64,000 nucleotides of DNA from Prorocentrum cordatum (GCA_963575745.1 CAUYUJ010015727.1:806820-870819), one strand, 5' to 3'. Positions 1 through 10,489 are shown, counted from the first letter of the stretch. Notes: generated by a model not told the origin, from the letters alone. Made by a program: numbers and translations.

Positions 1-212
1 ACGGCTGCTACGGCATGACTTGAATTGCGGTAGCTCTCGCAGATGCCCCACGATTCAGATCTTGTGGAAGGTCGCTATAGCGGGAATCATTGTGTAACGC
101 CTACTAACAAAAGGCTTTCAAGTGTCGGGGAGGTGCAACCAATGATAATAGCGACGATCACATGTTTCCTTAGCTTTTTCCTACAGTCTGCGGGCTGTTG
201 TTGGATTCAAAT
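1..212. other. Non-coding, degenerate repeat-like sequence
   Basis: No credible coding region is visible. Short phrases such as TTGAATTG followed by a GCAGATGCCCC block resemble the diverged units at 9044-9345, so this may be the edge of the same old repeat family. The resemblance is weak. Confidence 0.3.
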
Positions 213-515
213 GAGCAGAACATATCGGGCAGATTTGGGGTCCAAAATCATGCTCTCACGACGACGTCTGGCGGCTTGAGTCGGGGTCCGTCTGGGGCAC
301 TGGTGATGGCTCAGTCAGGGGTACATTCAGGCACATTCAAGTACATTCGGGGTTCATTCGCGCTTCATTCGGGTGGTTGCCGTCGTCGTTGTCTGTCGGT
401 CGCCGTCGGTCCACGTCGTCGTCATCGTCGATCACTCGGTCGGCAAATCGATCATTAGACGGACAAGCCACGCAACAATTCTCACTAGCAAATTCGTCCA
501 CTGACTGGCCAGTCA
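213..515 (+). repeat. Dispersed repeat R1, internally deleted copy (R1a)
   Basis: From GAGCAG-CATATCGGG onward this copy runs in parallel with the copy beginning at 545, an offset of 332 bases. Both contain CACGACGACGTCTGG, GAGTCGGGGT and several short GGTTCATTCG phrases. This copy jumps at about 375 straight into the GTC-rich tail (TTGCCGTCGTCGTTGTCTGTC), which lies at about 1070 in the longer copy. It therefore looks internally deleted. No protein-coding potential is visible. Confidence 0.7.
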
Positions 516-544
516 ATTGACTGTTCTTGGTAGTGAAATCTGAT

Positions 545-1113
545 TGAGCAGATCATATCGGGCAGGTTTTGGGTCCAACGTCATGTTCTCACGACGACGT
601 CTGGGGGCTTGAGTCGGGGTTCGTCTGGTGCGCTGGTGAGGGGTCGGTCGGGCTACATTCTGGTACATTCCAGGGTTCATTCGGGTTCATTCGGCCCGAG
701 CTGGTTTTTGCAAGATTCGGAGCCCGAAGTGGCACATTCGCCTGAAGCCGCCCGTCGCTTACAAACTACCTAAAGTGGAACCCCATCTGTGGGGTGGGGG
801 GGGGACGGGGAGGGGAGGCCGCGTCCTCGAAACGCTCCGTTCTAGACTTGTTCCTGGCCCGCGCGTTCTAGAATTTGACCTCGGCCCGTTGCGGTCGGCG
901 TCGTAGATTTGGCCGTCAGGATTTTACTACGAAGCCCGTCGTTGTCGTCGGTCGTCGTCGTCGTCGGTCGGTCGGTCCGTCGGTCCGTCCGTCCGTCCGT
1001 CCTCGTCGTCGTCGTCGTCGTTCGACCGTCGTTGGTCAGTCGGTCGGTCGTTCTGTCGGTCGGTCGGTCGGGGGTCGTTGCCGTCGTCGTTGTCTGTCGA
1101 TCGACGTCGTCGA

Positions 1114-1152
<39 letters not shown>

Positions 1153-1235
1153 ATGGCTGGGTCGGCCAGTCGGTCATTCGACGGTCACACCGCGCCCAAA
1201 TTTTCACCAGCATGCTAGCCCACCACTGACTGTAA
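545..1235 (+). repeat. Dispersed repeat R1, long copy (R1b), with CGTC microsatellite core
   Basis: Same family as 213-515, with an inverted relative at about 16500-17345. The order is: CACGACGACGTCTGG region, TTCATTCGG phrases, a G-run, CCGCGTCCTCGAA, TTCTAGAATTTGAC, then about 220 bases of CGTC/GGTC microsatellite (938-1155), ending near CCACTGACTGTAAT. Long frames cross the microsatellite on both strands only because it is simple sequence. Confidence 0.75.
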
Positions 1236-1412
1236 TCCCCCTCGTCAAAACACACGTTTTGATTGTTCTGAATGTTTTCCCCATGTTTTCTTTGTGAGCT
1301 CCCGCGGCCCCACGGAGCCGCCACTGAGATAGCCGACGATCCCCCAGACAGACTGTGTCATTCCAACAGGATTTCATAGTTGTTCCTTAATGTCCCATGT
1401 GACAACACATTG
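1236..1412. other. Flank of LINE-A, no gene seen
   Basis: No gene is visible. The phrase CCCACGGAGCCGCCAC near 1310 recurs near 8880 on the other side of LINE-A, within a diverged stretch that also shares a GAGCTCCCGC-like phrase. This suggests that the DNA into which LINE-A inserted is itself repetitive. Confidence 0.4.
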
Positions 1413-1428
1413 GATACGGTGAAGGCAT
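1413..1428. repeat. Target-site duplication, 3' side of LINE-A
   Basis: GATACGGTGAAGGCAT is identical to 8658-8673. The two copies bracket LINE-A exactly: the 3' untranslated end of the element stops here and the DinoSL relict starts at the other copy. A 16-bp direct duplication is typical of target-primed reverse transcription. Confidence 0.93.
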
Positions 1429-1479
1429 GTTTTATCTCTGTGGGCGCGCACAAAGGTCCACGGTTTCATGCAAACAAAT

Positions 1480-4400
1480 TCAAGCAGGCGGGACGGCCGC
1501 CGCCCTCGCGGCTCGCCCGCGCTCGCGGGCCGCCGCAGCGTCCGCGAAGCCGTGGGCTCGGAGGACTCCCTCGAGCCCTGGGCGGATCCGCCGCGGCTCG
1601 GCTGCCTCCGCCCGCGGGGCCGCCGCTGCCGGGCGCCGCGGCGCCGTGGCGCTCGGCGGCGCAGCCATCAGGCTACCAGCGCCAGCCGCAGGCGGCGTGG
1701 GCGGGGCTGCAGCAGGCTGCCGCAGCGCTGGCTCGGGCGCCGCCTCGGTCGCCAGCACCTCCGAGCCGTGGCCCTGCCTGGCCTGGAGTGCCGCCGCCCA
1801 GCGCAGGCGCGTGCTTGCCGTTGGCGAGGCCAGCGGCGCGATCGGCTCCTTCGACGCTGGCAGGATCCCACGTGCGAAGTCCGACCGCGCCTGGGCTCTG
1901 GATCCCTTCTTGCTTTTGGGCTGCCCCGCCGCCGCGCTGGCCCCGCACGGCTTGCCCAGGCCGCGGTGCGCGTACCTGGGGAGGCGGCAGTGCATCCAGC
2001 AGGCCGCGCAGACCAGGAAGGGCTCGGAAACGTCGCCCTCGACGCGCGACTCCATGAGGAGGTGGCCGTTGACCCTCCATCCCGCTGGGCGGGTCGCATC
2101 TGCCGCCTCCGCAGGGGCTGGGCCGCTGCTCGTCGCCTCCGCCGCCGCCAGGCGCGGGCTGGGCGCGGGCGCCGAGGCCTTGCGGCGCCTCGGTTGCTCC
2201 TGCGCCCTGCGCTGGGCTACACGGCGCAGCACCTCCGCGGGCGACTCGGCCGAGGCGGGGCGGCGCCTCGCGGGCGAAGGCCGCGAGCTGGAGGCGCCAG
2301 CTGCCGCCGCCGCTGCCAGGGCCGCCGCCGCGGCGAGGCGGGGGCCGCCGACAGCCGCCGAGGGCTGCGCTACGCCGACGTCATCGCCAGGCTCGGCGTC
2401 GGGCTCCTTCAAGAAGCCAGTCGCTGAAGCGGCAGCCCCGCGCACCTCCGCGTCGTGCATCACCTCGAGCACGCCGCGCCCCTGGGACTGCGACGACGAT
2501 GGGCTGAATCCACCTGTCCCAGGGGCGGGCTCCGCCGCGGCGGCGTGCAGGAAGTCGGTCTCGCCGTCGAGCTCCGCCGCCATGTAGGGTGTGAGGTCGA
2601 CGAGCTCCAGCGAGCTGATGGGCCAGGAGTCCCGCAAGCCCGACTCCGTAGCCTGGACCTCGAACTCGGCGGCGTACCGCGCCGCGTCACGGGCGCGGGC
2701 CAGGCAGCCCTGGAGCAGGAGGGCCTCCTCGTCGGCGATGGCGCGCAGCGCCGCGCCCGCCTTCGCGAGCTGGTCCGCGAGGCGGTTGCCGTAGAGCTCC
2801 ACCTCCGAGAGTACGCCCTGCTCGACTGCCGCCCGAGAACGGTGGGCGGGGATGTGCTTCACGTGCACCCCCTCGGCGGCGTCGCCGACCCTCGCCCAGA
2901 GGTGGGCAAACTGGGCCGTCGGGGCCGCCGCCCTCTTCACGTCCTTGCAAGCCCCGACCGTGCCGAGGCAGTCGATCATGAGGTGGTAGTGGCCGACGAT
3001 GTCCGTGAGGGCGACCACCGCCGCGTAGTCCTCGCCTGCCCTCGCCGTCTGGCTGGGCAAAAGGGCAGGCGGCACTGCCCCCCACGCCTGCGCCAACCAC
3101 TCGCCGTCGGGCGTGAGAACCACCACTGCCCAGCCCGCGCTCCTGACCATCGGGAAGTCGTTGTTGACGCAGGAGCCGTCCGTGAAGACGAGGGAGCCCG
3201 CGGGCACCACGAGCGCGCCCTCGTCCCAGCCACGCGAGCGGCGCTCCCAGCGAGGGTCCCAGCGCGGCCTCTGCACCAGGTACTGGGCGTCAACGAAGAG
3301 GCCCTGGCAGAAGAGCTCCTCGTAGCGGTGGCCCATTGTGCTCACCAGCTCGGCAGCTCGCTTCAAGTCGGCGGGCCTGCGATCTCGCCGCCAGCCCTCC
3401 CAGGCAGGGCATCTGTGGTGGCGGTGGGCCAGAGTCCCGCTCTCCTCGCCGCAGAGCAGGCAGCGGTCGTCGATGTCGGTGCCACGCTTGGCCAGCCTGG
3501 CCTGCGGCCATAGTGACAGAGACGCCAGCCTGCGCAGGCAGCCGCAGTGGTGGCTGGACCACGTCTCCGTGGGCGCGGCGCCGAGGAGCTGGTTGATGGC
3601 CCGCCAGTTTGGCGGCAGCTGCCACGGCCACAGGGTATCAGGCCTGGCGTCGTACTCCTGGAAGGCTGCCGCCTTCCTGGCCGCCTCATTGGCCTTCTCC
3701 GCAAGGAAGGCGGGGGAGCACCGAAGGACGGAGTAGCAGCAGCCGGACTCGTCCTGCAGGGAGTCGCCGTCGTCGCTGAGGCCCCAGCCGATGACCTGCA
3801 GCGTGAGCACCAAGGCCGAGATCGGGTCCCTGACGGCAGCCCACGGGCGCTGGAGCCTCACGATCCTGGCGCTCTCCGCTATGCAGGCCTGGATCGCCGC
3901 CGCGGAGGCCTGGCCTGCCCAGCGGACATTGGTGTACGCTAGGACGGCCAAGCCCGTGGCCACCACTAGCGGGTCCTGGCGCCAGCCTCGCGGCGAGCAC
4001 TGCAGCAGGAAGCCCAGCGCAGCCCCAGGGGCCAGTTTGCCCGTCGCCTTGGCCGCTGCCAGCCTCAGGGCTCTCATGCGGCCAGGCGGGATGCCGTTGC
4101 AGGCCGAGCCCCATAGGGCTTTGGCTGAGGGGCCCGCGCGCAAGACCCTTGCCTGCCGAAGGCCAGGCCCGAAGATCTTGTGGAGCCTGCTGGCCTGCCG
4201 CAGCGCCGCGAGCTCTCTACCGACCTGAGTCGCGACTCGCCTGTGGCTGCCAGCCGTGGCGTCGACGCCGAGGTCACGGTGGCCCGAGACAAAGGCCTCG
4301 GCCGCGAGCCGCCAGTCGGGTTCCCGCTGCAGGCGGCGCTGGAGGCCCGCCGTGGAGGCCAGGACCTTCGTCTTCTTCCAGTTGATGGGCAGCCGCCTGT

Positions 4401-5250
4401 CCGCCAGCATCTCGACCACGCCGCTGACGGAGCTCGCGATCGTTCGGCTGAGCGTCGCTGCCGACCCGATGCCGTGGCCTGCTATGTCGTCGATGACGTT
4501 GACGACCCTGCCGACTGGCAGCAGCGCCCTGGCCTGGAGCAGGAGGCCGTGCAGCATGAGCCTGGCCACCGTCGTCGCGCAGGAGCAGCCCGCGATGATG
4601 GTGCCGCTGACCTCAATGGGCTCGCTGATGGCGGCGTCCGCCGAGGCGCGGCGCGGCCCAGCGTAGAGTACGCAGAGGGCCCTGAGCAGACCGACGCTGA
4701 AGCCGTTGCCCTCCGCGGCCTGGCGCAGAAGGTCATGGTCGATCCGCTCGTAGAACTTGCTGATGTCGAAGTAGACGGAGGCTGCCTCGAAGCCAAGCTG
4801 GCGGGCGAGCGCGAGCCCCAGGTTGTGGAGGTAGGCCGCCCTGTCACAGCAGGTGTTCGCGTCCTTGCCCCAGACCTCGGGGAGCGGGTGGTCCGCCTCC
4901 CACTTGGCGCAGTAGCGGCGGCGCACCCTGCTCCAGATACGCGTCCACATGCTCATGATGCCGATCGGGCGGCGGCCTCCGTCGGGCTTCCCCAGGAAGA
5001 CGATCACCGTGGTGAAGAAGGCTGTGGGCTGCGGCTGCTGCTCCCAAGCCGTGAGCACCTCTGCCATCCTCTCGGCGAAGGGCCTGCCCAGGGAGAGGAC
5101 CAGCCGCGGGTGGAACGCATCCCAGCCCAGAGCGGTCTGCTTCGGGAACGATTTCGCCGCCTCGAGGATGTCGTCCGCCGTGATAGGGGGCAGCTCCATG
5201 GAGCAGATCCAGTCGGCTGGTCTGGACCTGCACTCCCCGTCGGCACCTTT
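1480..5250 (-). pseudogene. LINE-A reverse transcriptase / RNase H part
   Basis: Copies element RNA into DNA at the nicked target. The open frame runs about 1293 codons from 5361, but its first codon is a GTG inside the element. The true reading enters from the endonuclease frame at the AAAA run at 5248-5251. Reverse transcriptase motifs are at residues 76-82 (TALGWDA), 124-134 (GKPDGGRRPIG), 198-207 (FDISKFYERI), 253-262 (GTIIAGCSCA) and 288-292 (NVIDD, where most relatives have YADD). A C-x2-C-x8-H knuckle is near 634-651. RNase H follows with D728 (FTDGS), E777, D797 and D863 (GNRLAD), so all four acidic residues are kept. A low-complexity tail of over 350 residues includes a Cys/His cluster (CAACWMHC...C). 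The stop is TGA at 1480-1482. Confidence 0.9.
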
Positions 5251-6705
5251 TCCAAAGGGCCTTCCACTCAATGAGGATCTGGTCCAGGGCTTGCTGGCCA
5301 ACAACTGGGAGCGGCAGGCTGTCGGGGCAGTGCGCGGCCACCGAGTCCAGCACCTGGTCACGGTCCTTTATGACTGCGTGGGCGCCCTTTGCCCCCTTCG
5401 CCAAGGCCTCGTCCACGAAGTCCTTCCAGCGCAGCCTGGCCGCCTTGGCGTCTTCTTTGCGGTGCCTCTCCGTCGTGCTCTCGATCATCTGCAGGAAGGC
5501 CTGCCCTTGCTCGGTGGGCTCCTGGATCACGTCGATCAGCGAGCCAAGCTTCGAGCCTTCGAACTTGGGCCCCAAGCTCTTTGCCACCTGCACCAGGTGC
5601 TTGATGTAGCCGACGTGCCCCACAGGGGGTGAGCAGACCGCAGCAGCCGCCCTGAGCTGCCTGGCGATCCTCCCGAGGCAGAGCCAGCACATGGTGATGG
5701 GGCTGAGCTTTCTGACAGCCTCCGTGCGCTGCAGGTCCGCCAGCTTCTTCTTGACGGTGCGGGGACCTTTGGCCCTGCCCTGGTACCTCTCTCCCTCGAA
5801 GATGCCGAACTGGTCGATCAGGTGGAGCTCCGCGGCCTCGAAGAACTCTTTGATCGCCGCATCGGGCGTGCCGTCTCTGTCGGTGATGGGGGCTGACCAG
5901 CTGATCTGGGTCGCCGCCTGCAGGGATATCTCGCGCTGCTCGGCCGAGACCTCCGAGCCCACCTCGAAGACCCTGGGGGTCTTGAGGACCCAGACCATGG
6001 CGTTGCTGCCCAGCTCGCTGAACGTGAGCCGCACTGGTGCGTGCGGGTTCAGTGTAGTGGGCTTGATGACCTCCACCTTCGGGCTGAGGCCGGCGAGCGC
6101 CGTGGAGATCACGAAGAAGTCGTAGATCTGGTCGCCGCAGGTGAAGGTCGTGGGCGCGACTACCACCCCGCCCACAGCCCGTGGCCACCAAGAGGCGGCG
6201 AGCACGCTGGGGTCCATATTCCAGTCGGCCCCCACTATGAACGGCTCGTGGAGGCTGAACAGGAACTCCTGGAGGTCCGACAGCAGCTCCAGGTTGTAGC
6301 CAGCCATCCTGGTCGTGTGCTCGAGGTAGGCGCTGACCACCGTAACCACGAGATCGCCGAAGGCCACCCGTCGGGCCAGGATGCGGGCACTGTGCTGGTG
6401 CCAGTCGTGGTCGATAGCCGCCACGCCCCTAGACTTTGACGTCAGCACCCCGACGCCCGCCGAGACCGCCTGGGCCGCCTGCCCCGTGCTGTGGACGCTG
6501 CCGAAGGCAGCGCTGAAACAGTTGCGCCTGGCCCAGCTGCAGGCGTCAGTCGCCTTCTGGCTGGAGGTGAAGCGTGTCTCCTGCACCAGGATGACGTCGT
6601 CGCCTCCTCCTTCGTCCTGGACCCGCTCCAGCTCCACCTGCGTCTCTGTCCAGGTCGAGCCGTTCAGTGTGACGAAGCTGGCTCGCTTCGCTCCCTCTGG
6701 CCTGA
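5249..6705 (-). pseudogene. LINE-A apurinic-type endonuclease part
   Basis: Nicks target DNA to prime reverse transcription. Reading from about 6690 (FVTLNGSTW) the frame shows the endonuclease/exonuclease/phosphatase family motifs in order: VQETRF with the catalytic Glu, GADWNMDP (the GDFN motif), YDFFVIS and NPHAPVRLTF (the SDH-type motif). The linker towards the polymerase follows. The frame stays open to 4844, but after about 5250 it is only a shadow of the polymerase frame. The sequence TGG AAA AGG needs a +1 step, or loss of one A, to continue into the polymerase. Upstream it has no ATG of its own; it continues from the preceding segment through another frame change. Confidence 0.85.
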
Positions 6706-7228
6706 TCAGCTTGGCCAGCTGGAGGGGCTTGACCTGCGGTCGACCAGGCTGGGCTGTGCCGCAGGCTTCACGACTGCCGCGGTGGCCGAGCGGCCGCCAG
6801 GCGGGCGGCTGCTCGCCGCCTTGGGTCTCCGAACCTCGGGGGGTCTCACGCCCTCGCCCGTAGCCTGGTCAACTTGAAATGGGTACCCATTATTCCTTAT
6901 GGGCCCCTGGCTGGGCTGAGGACTGCCAGTCCTTCGGTCGGGCCCAGCCAAGTCCGCCGCAGCGCTTGGCTCTGGACTGCTGCTGAGCGCCTCGAACTTG
7001 GTGTCGTGGCGCGCGTCATCAAAGCGCCGGTCCTGGCGCAGCAGCGGCACTCTGAAGGGAAGCCCTTCCCAGGCGTCGGCCTGCTCATTGGCCGCCAGGT
7101 AGGCGTGCAGGCCGCCTCTCGATGGCGCCGCCGCCTCGGGGCGGCTGGGCTCCGCCGCCTCTGCCTCCTCAGCCCCGACTGGGGCGGGCGGCGCCGCACC
7201 GTCGGGGCCGCCTCCTGGCAGCAGGGTG
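6706..7228 (-). pseudogene. LINE-A linker between ORF1-like part and endonuclease
   Basis: One frame here reads a varied, protein-like sequence (HAYLAANEQADAWEGLPF, then DDARHDTKFEALSS), in contrast to the low-complexity alternatives. It ends in a TGA at 6706, just where the endonuclease frame becomes meaningful in another frame. This is best read as connecting sequence of the same polyprotein, separated by frameshift mutations. No known domain is recognised. Confidence 0.55.
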
Positions 7229-8416
7229 CTACCCGCAGGTCTGGCCACTGCCAGCAGCAGCGCCAGCAGCAGGTGGAGGGGCCGCCGCAGCGGCCTTATG
7301 GTCGGCTGCGCGCTGGCGGGCCGCCTCGTCTGCCGCTCGGCTCTCCGCAGCGGCCGCTGGGGGGGGTCCAGCTCCTGGCGCAGCGCCTGCGGCTGGGGCG
7401 GCGGCGGCAGCAGGGGCGGCCGCCTGTCCTGAAGGTTGAGGCGGGGCGGCAGCACCCTGCTCGGGGGTGCCAGCGGCCTCGGCTGCTGCAGGCCCCTCCT
7501 CGGAGCGCTTGCGCTTCTTGGCCACCTCCTCCTCGATCTGGCGCTTGATGCGCTGCTGGTGCTCCTGGCAGTTGCGCTCGAACGTAGCCTGCGCGCCCTG
7601 CATGATCTGGAGCCCTTCCTCGCAGAGGCGCCTGAGGGTGGCCTGCGCCTCCTCCTCCAGCTCCGCGAAGTTGTCGAACGACTCCGCGTCGAAGTTGAAG
7701 GTGAGCTGCTTCGCTCCGTCGGGCTGTGCACCCACAGCGCCAGCCGCCTGGGCCCGCTGGCGCAAGAGGGCGTTCTCCTCCTCCTTGGCCTCCGTGAGGT
7801 TGACCGCAGCCTCGTCGCGCCAGCCGCGGCACTGGGCGAGGTGGTCCTCCGCCGCCACGAGCGCGTCCGCCGCCTCGTCGAGCTGGCGCTGGAGGTTGAT
7901 CCGCTTCGCCGTGGCAGACTGCAGCCGCTGCTCGAGTGGCTTTGGCGCTGGGGCGGCCGCGGGCGCGACGAAGCACCGCGCGTCGCGGACCGCCTCCTGC
8001 AGCCTGGCCGCGATGGCGGGGTCCCCGCAGGCGAGGAGCGCGTCGAGCTCGCTCTCGGGCAGGGCCGACCAAGGGGCCTTCGGGAAGGCGCCTCCACCAC
8101 GGCCGCCCGCGCCTCCGACGCCGCCGCCACGGGAGGCTGCACCGCCTCCGCCGCCACGGGAGGCTGCACCTCGGCCTTTGCCGCCCTTGCCGCCCTTGGC
8201 GCCATCCCTCGGTGAGCCTCCGCCGCCGCCTCCACGATGCGCGGGCGGGGAGCCGCCGCCGCCGCCATCCGCCCAGACCCCGACGCGGGGCGAAGGCTTC
8301 GAGGGCGCCAGCTCCAGCCCAAACCCACACTGCCAGCACTCCGCGTTCGTGCGGAAGTTCCAGCGGTAGCGGCAGCCCGTGCACACGACGAAGCCAGGCT
8401 CGGCCTTGGGCCCCAT
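7229..8416 (-). CDS. LINE-A ORF1-like protein with RanBP2-like zinc finger
   Basis: About 395 residues from an ATG at 8414-8416. Residues 12-30 hold a C-x2-C-x11-C-x2-C finger (CTGCRYRW...AECWQCG) close to the RanBP2 type, which commonly binds single-stranded RNA. A Gly-rich stretch follows, then a helical, charged middle (QSATAKRINLQRQLDEAADA and onward to about residue 300) likely to form a coiled coil, then an Ala/Pro-rich end. By analogy with LINE ORF1 proteins it would package element RNA; this is inference. An alternative start lies at 8632-8634, only three bases after the spliced leader, in another frame (MNRPDDRESF), so the N-terminus may once have been longer and then frameshifted. 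Confidence 0.65.
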   Translation of the reverse strand: MGPKAEPGFVVCTGCRYRWNFRTNAECWQCGFGLELAPSKPSPRVGVWADGGGGGSPPAHRGGGGGGSPRDGAKGGKGGKGRGAASRGGGGGAASRGGGVGGAGGRGGGAFPKAPWSALPESELDALLACGDPAIAARLQEAVRDARCFVAPAAAPAPKPLEQRLQSATAKRINLQRQLDEAADALVAAEDHLAQCRGWRDEAAVNLTEAKEEENALLRQRAQAAGAVGAQPDGAKQLTFNFDAESFDNFAELEEEAQATLRRLCEEGLQIMQGAQATFERNCQEHQQRIKRQIEEEVAKKRKRSEEGPAAAEAAGTPEQGAAAPPQPSGQAAAPAAAAAPAAGAAPGAGPPPAAAAESRAADEAARQRAADHKAAAAAPPPAAGAAAGSGQTCG

Positions 8417-8637
8417 CGCTGGAGCGGGCGGGCGTGCTGTTCAGCCGCGGGCGTGCGGCAGGCAGGAGTCGACGGGGGCGGACCCACCGACTCGGAAGAA
8501 GGCGTGACCCGGAGGTCCTGGAGGGTGCTGCGGTGGCAGCACTCGCAAGTTGGAAAGGAAGGTGGCCTCAAAGCGGAACCTCCCTCGCGCTCAGAAATCG
8601 CCCCGAAAGACTCGCGGTCGTCGGGACGGTTCATTGC

Positions 8638-8656
8638 CTTGAGCCAAAATGGCTAC
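8638..8656 (-). other. DinoSL spliced-leader relict at the 5' end of LINE-A
   Basis: On the minus strand this reads GTAGCCATTTTGGCTCAAG, the last 19 of 22 bases of the dinoflagellate spliced leader added to nuclear mRNAs by trans-splicing. It sits one base from the target-site duplication and is followed directly by element sequence. The inserted cDNA was therefore copied from a trans-spliced transcript, nearly to the cap. The genomic relict has no known function in situ. Confidence 0.93.
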
Positions 8657-8657
8657 A

Positions 8658-8673
8658 GATACGGTGAAGGCAT
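8658..8673. repeat. Target-site duplication, 5' side of LINE-A
   Basis: GATACGGTGAAGGCAT, identical to 1413-1428. The empty site can be inferred as ...CATTG, one copy of this word, then TGGAGAAGG. Confidence 0.93.
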
Positions 8674-10300
8674 TGGAGAAGGAACCACTGGATGAGGAAT
8701 CCAGGGTCCGGAAGCCCGCGGAACTCCAATCGTGGAGTGGCCATGGGTATCACCGCCGCCCTCATTGGATAAGGGATCTTCCAGGGTCAGAAGCCTCCTA
8801 GGCACATTCCTTAAAGAACGCCCCCACCGTATGATTTTATATAATGTTTCTCTGGCTTTCCTCGTAAGCTCCCGCCGACCCACGGAGCCGCCACAGAGAT
8901 GGCCGCGGGGCCGCGGAAGCGGACTATGACTACACGAAAAAGACATACAACGCCTGCATTCTCACATGGGAAATTCGGGAGATCCTAACCTGTAGCGCTA
9001 TTTATTTCTGTTGCAGATCCCCGACAAGTTAAATCATTTTGTAGTCGCCCCTACACAAGGACTCTTCTTGTGGCGGCCTTCAAATGGATTTGAGTTGTGG
9101 GGCATCTGCAATAGCCGCCACAACAGAAATCCTTGTGTAGCAACCTTGACAAACGAATAATTCGTTTTCTGGAGATCTTCCACAACAGAGATTTGAAGTG
9201 TGGGGGGTCTGCCTGCGAATCACTCTATCTTGATGGCGCAAATCCCCGGCAAGTCTTCTTTGGTAACAGCCTTTACATAAGGGTTCCTTGTGGCGATTCC
9301 GCACAATTATCTGAATTGTGGGGGATCTGCGACCATTGAGAACAACTACGATCACACATTTTCCTATTTGTTGTTCGAATCACTTTTGTGAAAAGACATG
9401 TCGTTTGTTGTTTGTGCTCCCCATGTCTTCTGGCCAGGTTTCCGCGGACCCACAGCGCTCGCTGCCTCTGGAAATCTCTTGCACTCAAAATTCAATGTGC
9501 ACATTGAATACGCATTGATTTCATTTGGTGTAATTCGCACATTGAATCTAAACCTAGACGTTTCACACCTATTTTAATACACTGAAGGATCTCAGTGGTG
9601 ATGCTGTGACAAAAGCTTACAATTGAAATCAATGTGTCCATCTGCCTCTGTAGAAACTACCGCGTCAGTCTCCATGACTCCACATATGATGTGAACATAC
9701 GCCACAAACGGTATACGCAGGTAAATAACAGAAGCAACAGCTGGTTGTCATCGCACAAACGGAGAGCCTTTCTGGACCCCCCCTGGCGCGGGGACTGCTG
9801 CTACGGGGCCCCAGCGCCGATCCGAGACATCCACGCAGCACTGTGACGTTTTCTTATTCGGCGTTTCGACATTGGGCGGAAGGGGGGGAGGGAAGTTGTC
9901 TGGCTCCGGACCTCTGCTTAGTGCGTCTGTTTGCAACCGTGCGTCCTGTGGGGGAGAGAGACTCCACCTACTCGAAACAGGCGCCGAAAACAGTCAAGAT
10001 CTACTCCATGGGGGGGGGAAAGGGGGGGGGTGCGAAGGCCCGCACCGATTGGCAAAACAAGGAATGAGAAAACGATCACACTCTGAACGCTTATGCTTAT
10101 GCCATCGTTTGCTCCCCAGGCTTCCGCTCTCGAAGACCCTGTGCAGCCCGGGTGTGGCGGCTGCCTGAGTGGAGCCGCCCCCGCCGCCAGGCTCGTCCTC
10201 GGAATCGGCGTCGCCCGCCGGCAGCAGGTCGGCCGGGGTTACGAGGTGCGCCAGGAAGGTCGGCTACACGCCAGAGTTACCCCAGGCAAGAGTGACATGC
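8674..10300. other. Non-coding, with diverged short repeats at 9044-9345
   Basis: No gene is recognised. Between about 9044 and 9345 the phrase TTTGAGTTGTGGGGCATCTG or a variant recurs about every 90-120 bases with CTTGTGGCG-type phrases between, suggesting an old tandem repeat. Homopolymer G runs lie near 10010-10030. Open frames here are short and overlap in several frames. Confidence 0.4.
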
Positions 10301-10489
10301 AGAAGCCCCAGGCGAAGGCTGGCAAACCCGTGGCTGCCAAAGCGGAGCTCCGGGATTTTTGATCTTTTTCCGGGAAGCAGCCCGTCTACTATATTTGGCG
10401 TGCTGAATTCTATTCTGGGAACTTGGCCTTTCCTCCGGGAAGTCCGTTTCAGCAGCCACGGATTTGCCGGCCCTCGCCCGGCTTCCGAG
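10301..10489. mobile_element. Foldback element M8, single copy
   Basis: About 190 bp with imperfect terminal inverted repeats of about 45 bp. The left arm has AAGCCCCAGGCGAAGG and CCGTGGCTGCC. The right arm, read on the other strand, has AAGCCGGGCGAGGG and CCGTGGCTGC. The centre is AT-richer (CTACTATATTTGG). No ORF spans it. Only one copy is seen, so element status rests on symmetry alone. Confidence 0.55.

Larger units (their letters stand above)
1429..8657 (-). mobile_element. LINE-A: full-length-like non-LTR retrotransposon (EN-RT-RNase H)
   Basis: A 7.2-kb non-LTR retrotransposon in minus orientation. Reading 5' to 3' it has a DinoSL relict, an ORF1-like part with a Cys zinc finger, an endonuclease/exonuclease/phosphatase-type endonuclease, reverse transcriptase, a Cys/His knuckle, RNase H, a long Ala/Pro-rich C-terminal tail and a short 3' end of about 50 bases (1429-1479) ending in GATAAAAC, with no poly(A). 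A perfect 16-bp target-site duplication bounds it. The reading frame changes at least twice (near 6750 and at 5248-5251), so this copy is probably dead. No LTRs, integrase or protease are seen. Domain order places it among RNase H-bearing LINEs; the exact clade needs a tree. Confidence 0.93.

Noticed and set aside
1380-2600. Plus-strand frames of 225-386 codons opposite the LINE-A tail
   Set aside because: Antisense shadows of the Ala/Pro-rich C-terminal part; arginine/alanine-rich with no motif.
1480-8657. Retrovirus-like or LTR element reading of LINE-A
   Set aside because: No LTRs, protease or integrase; endonuclease of apurinic type plus target-site duplication of 16 bp fit a non-LTR element.
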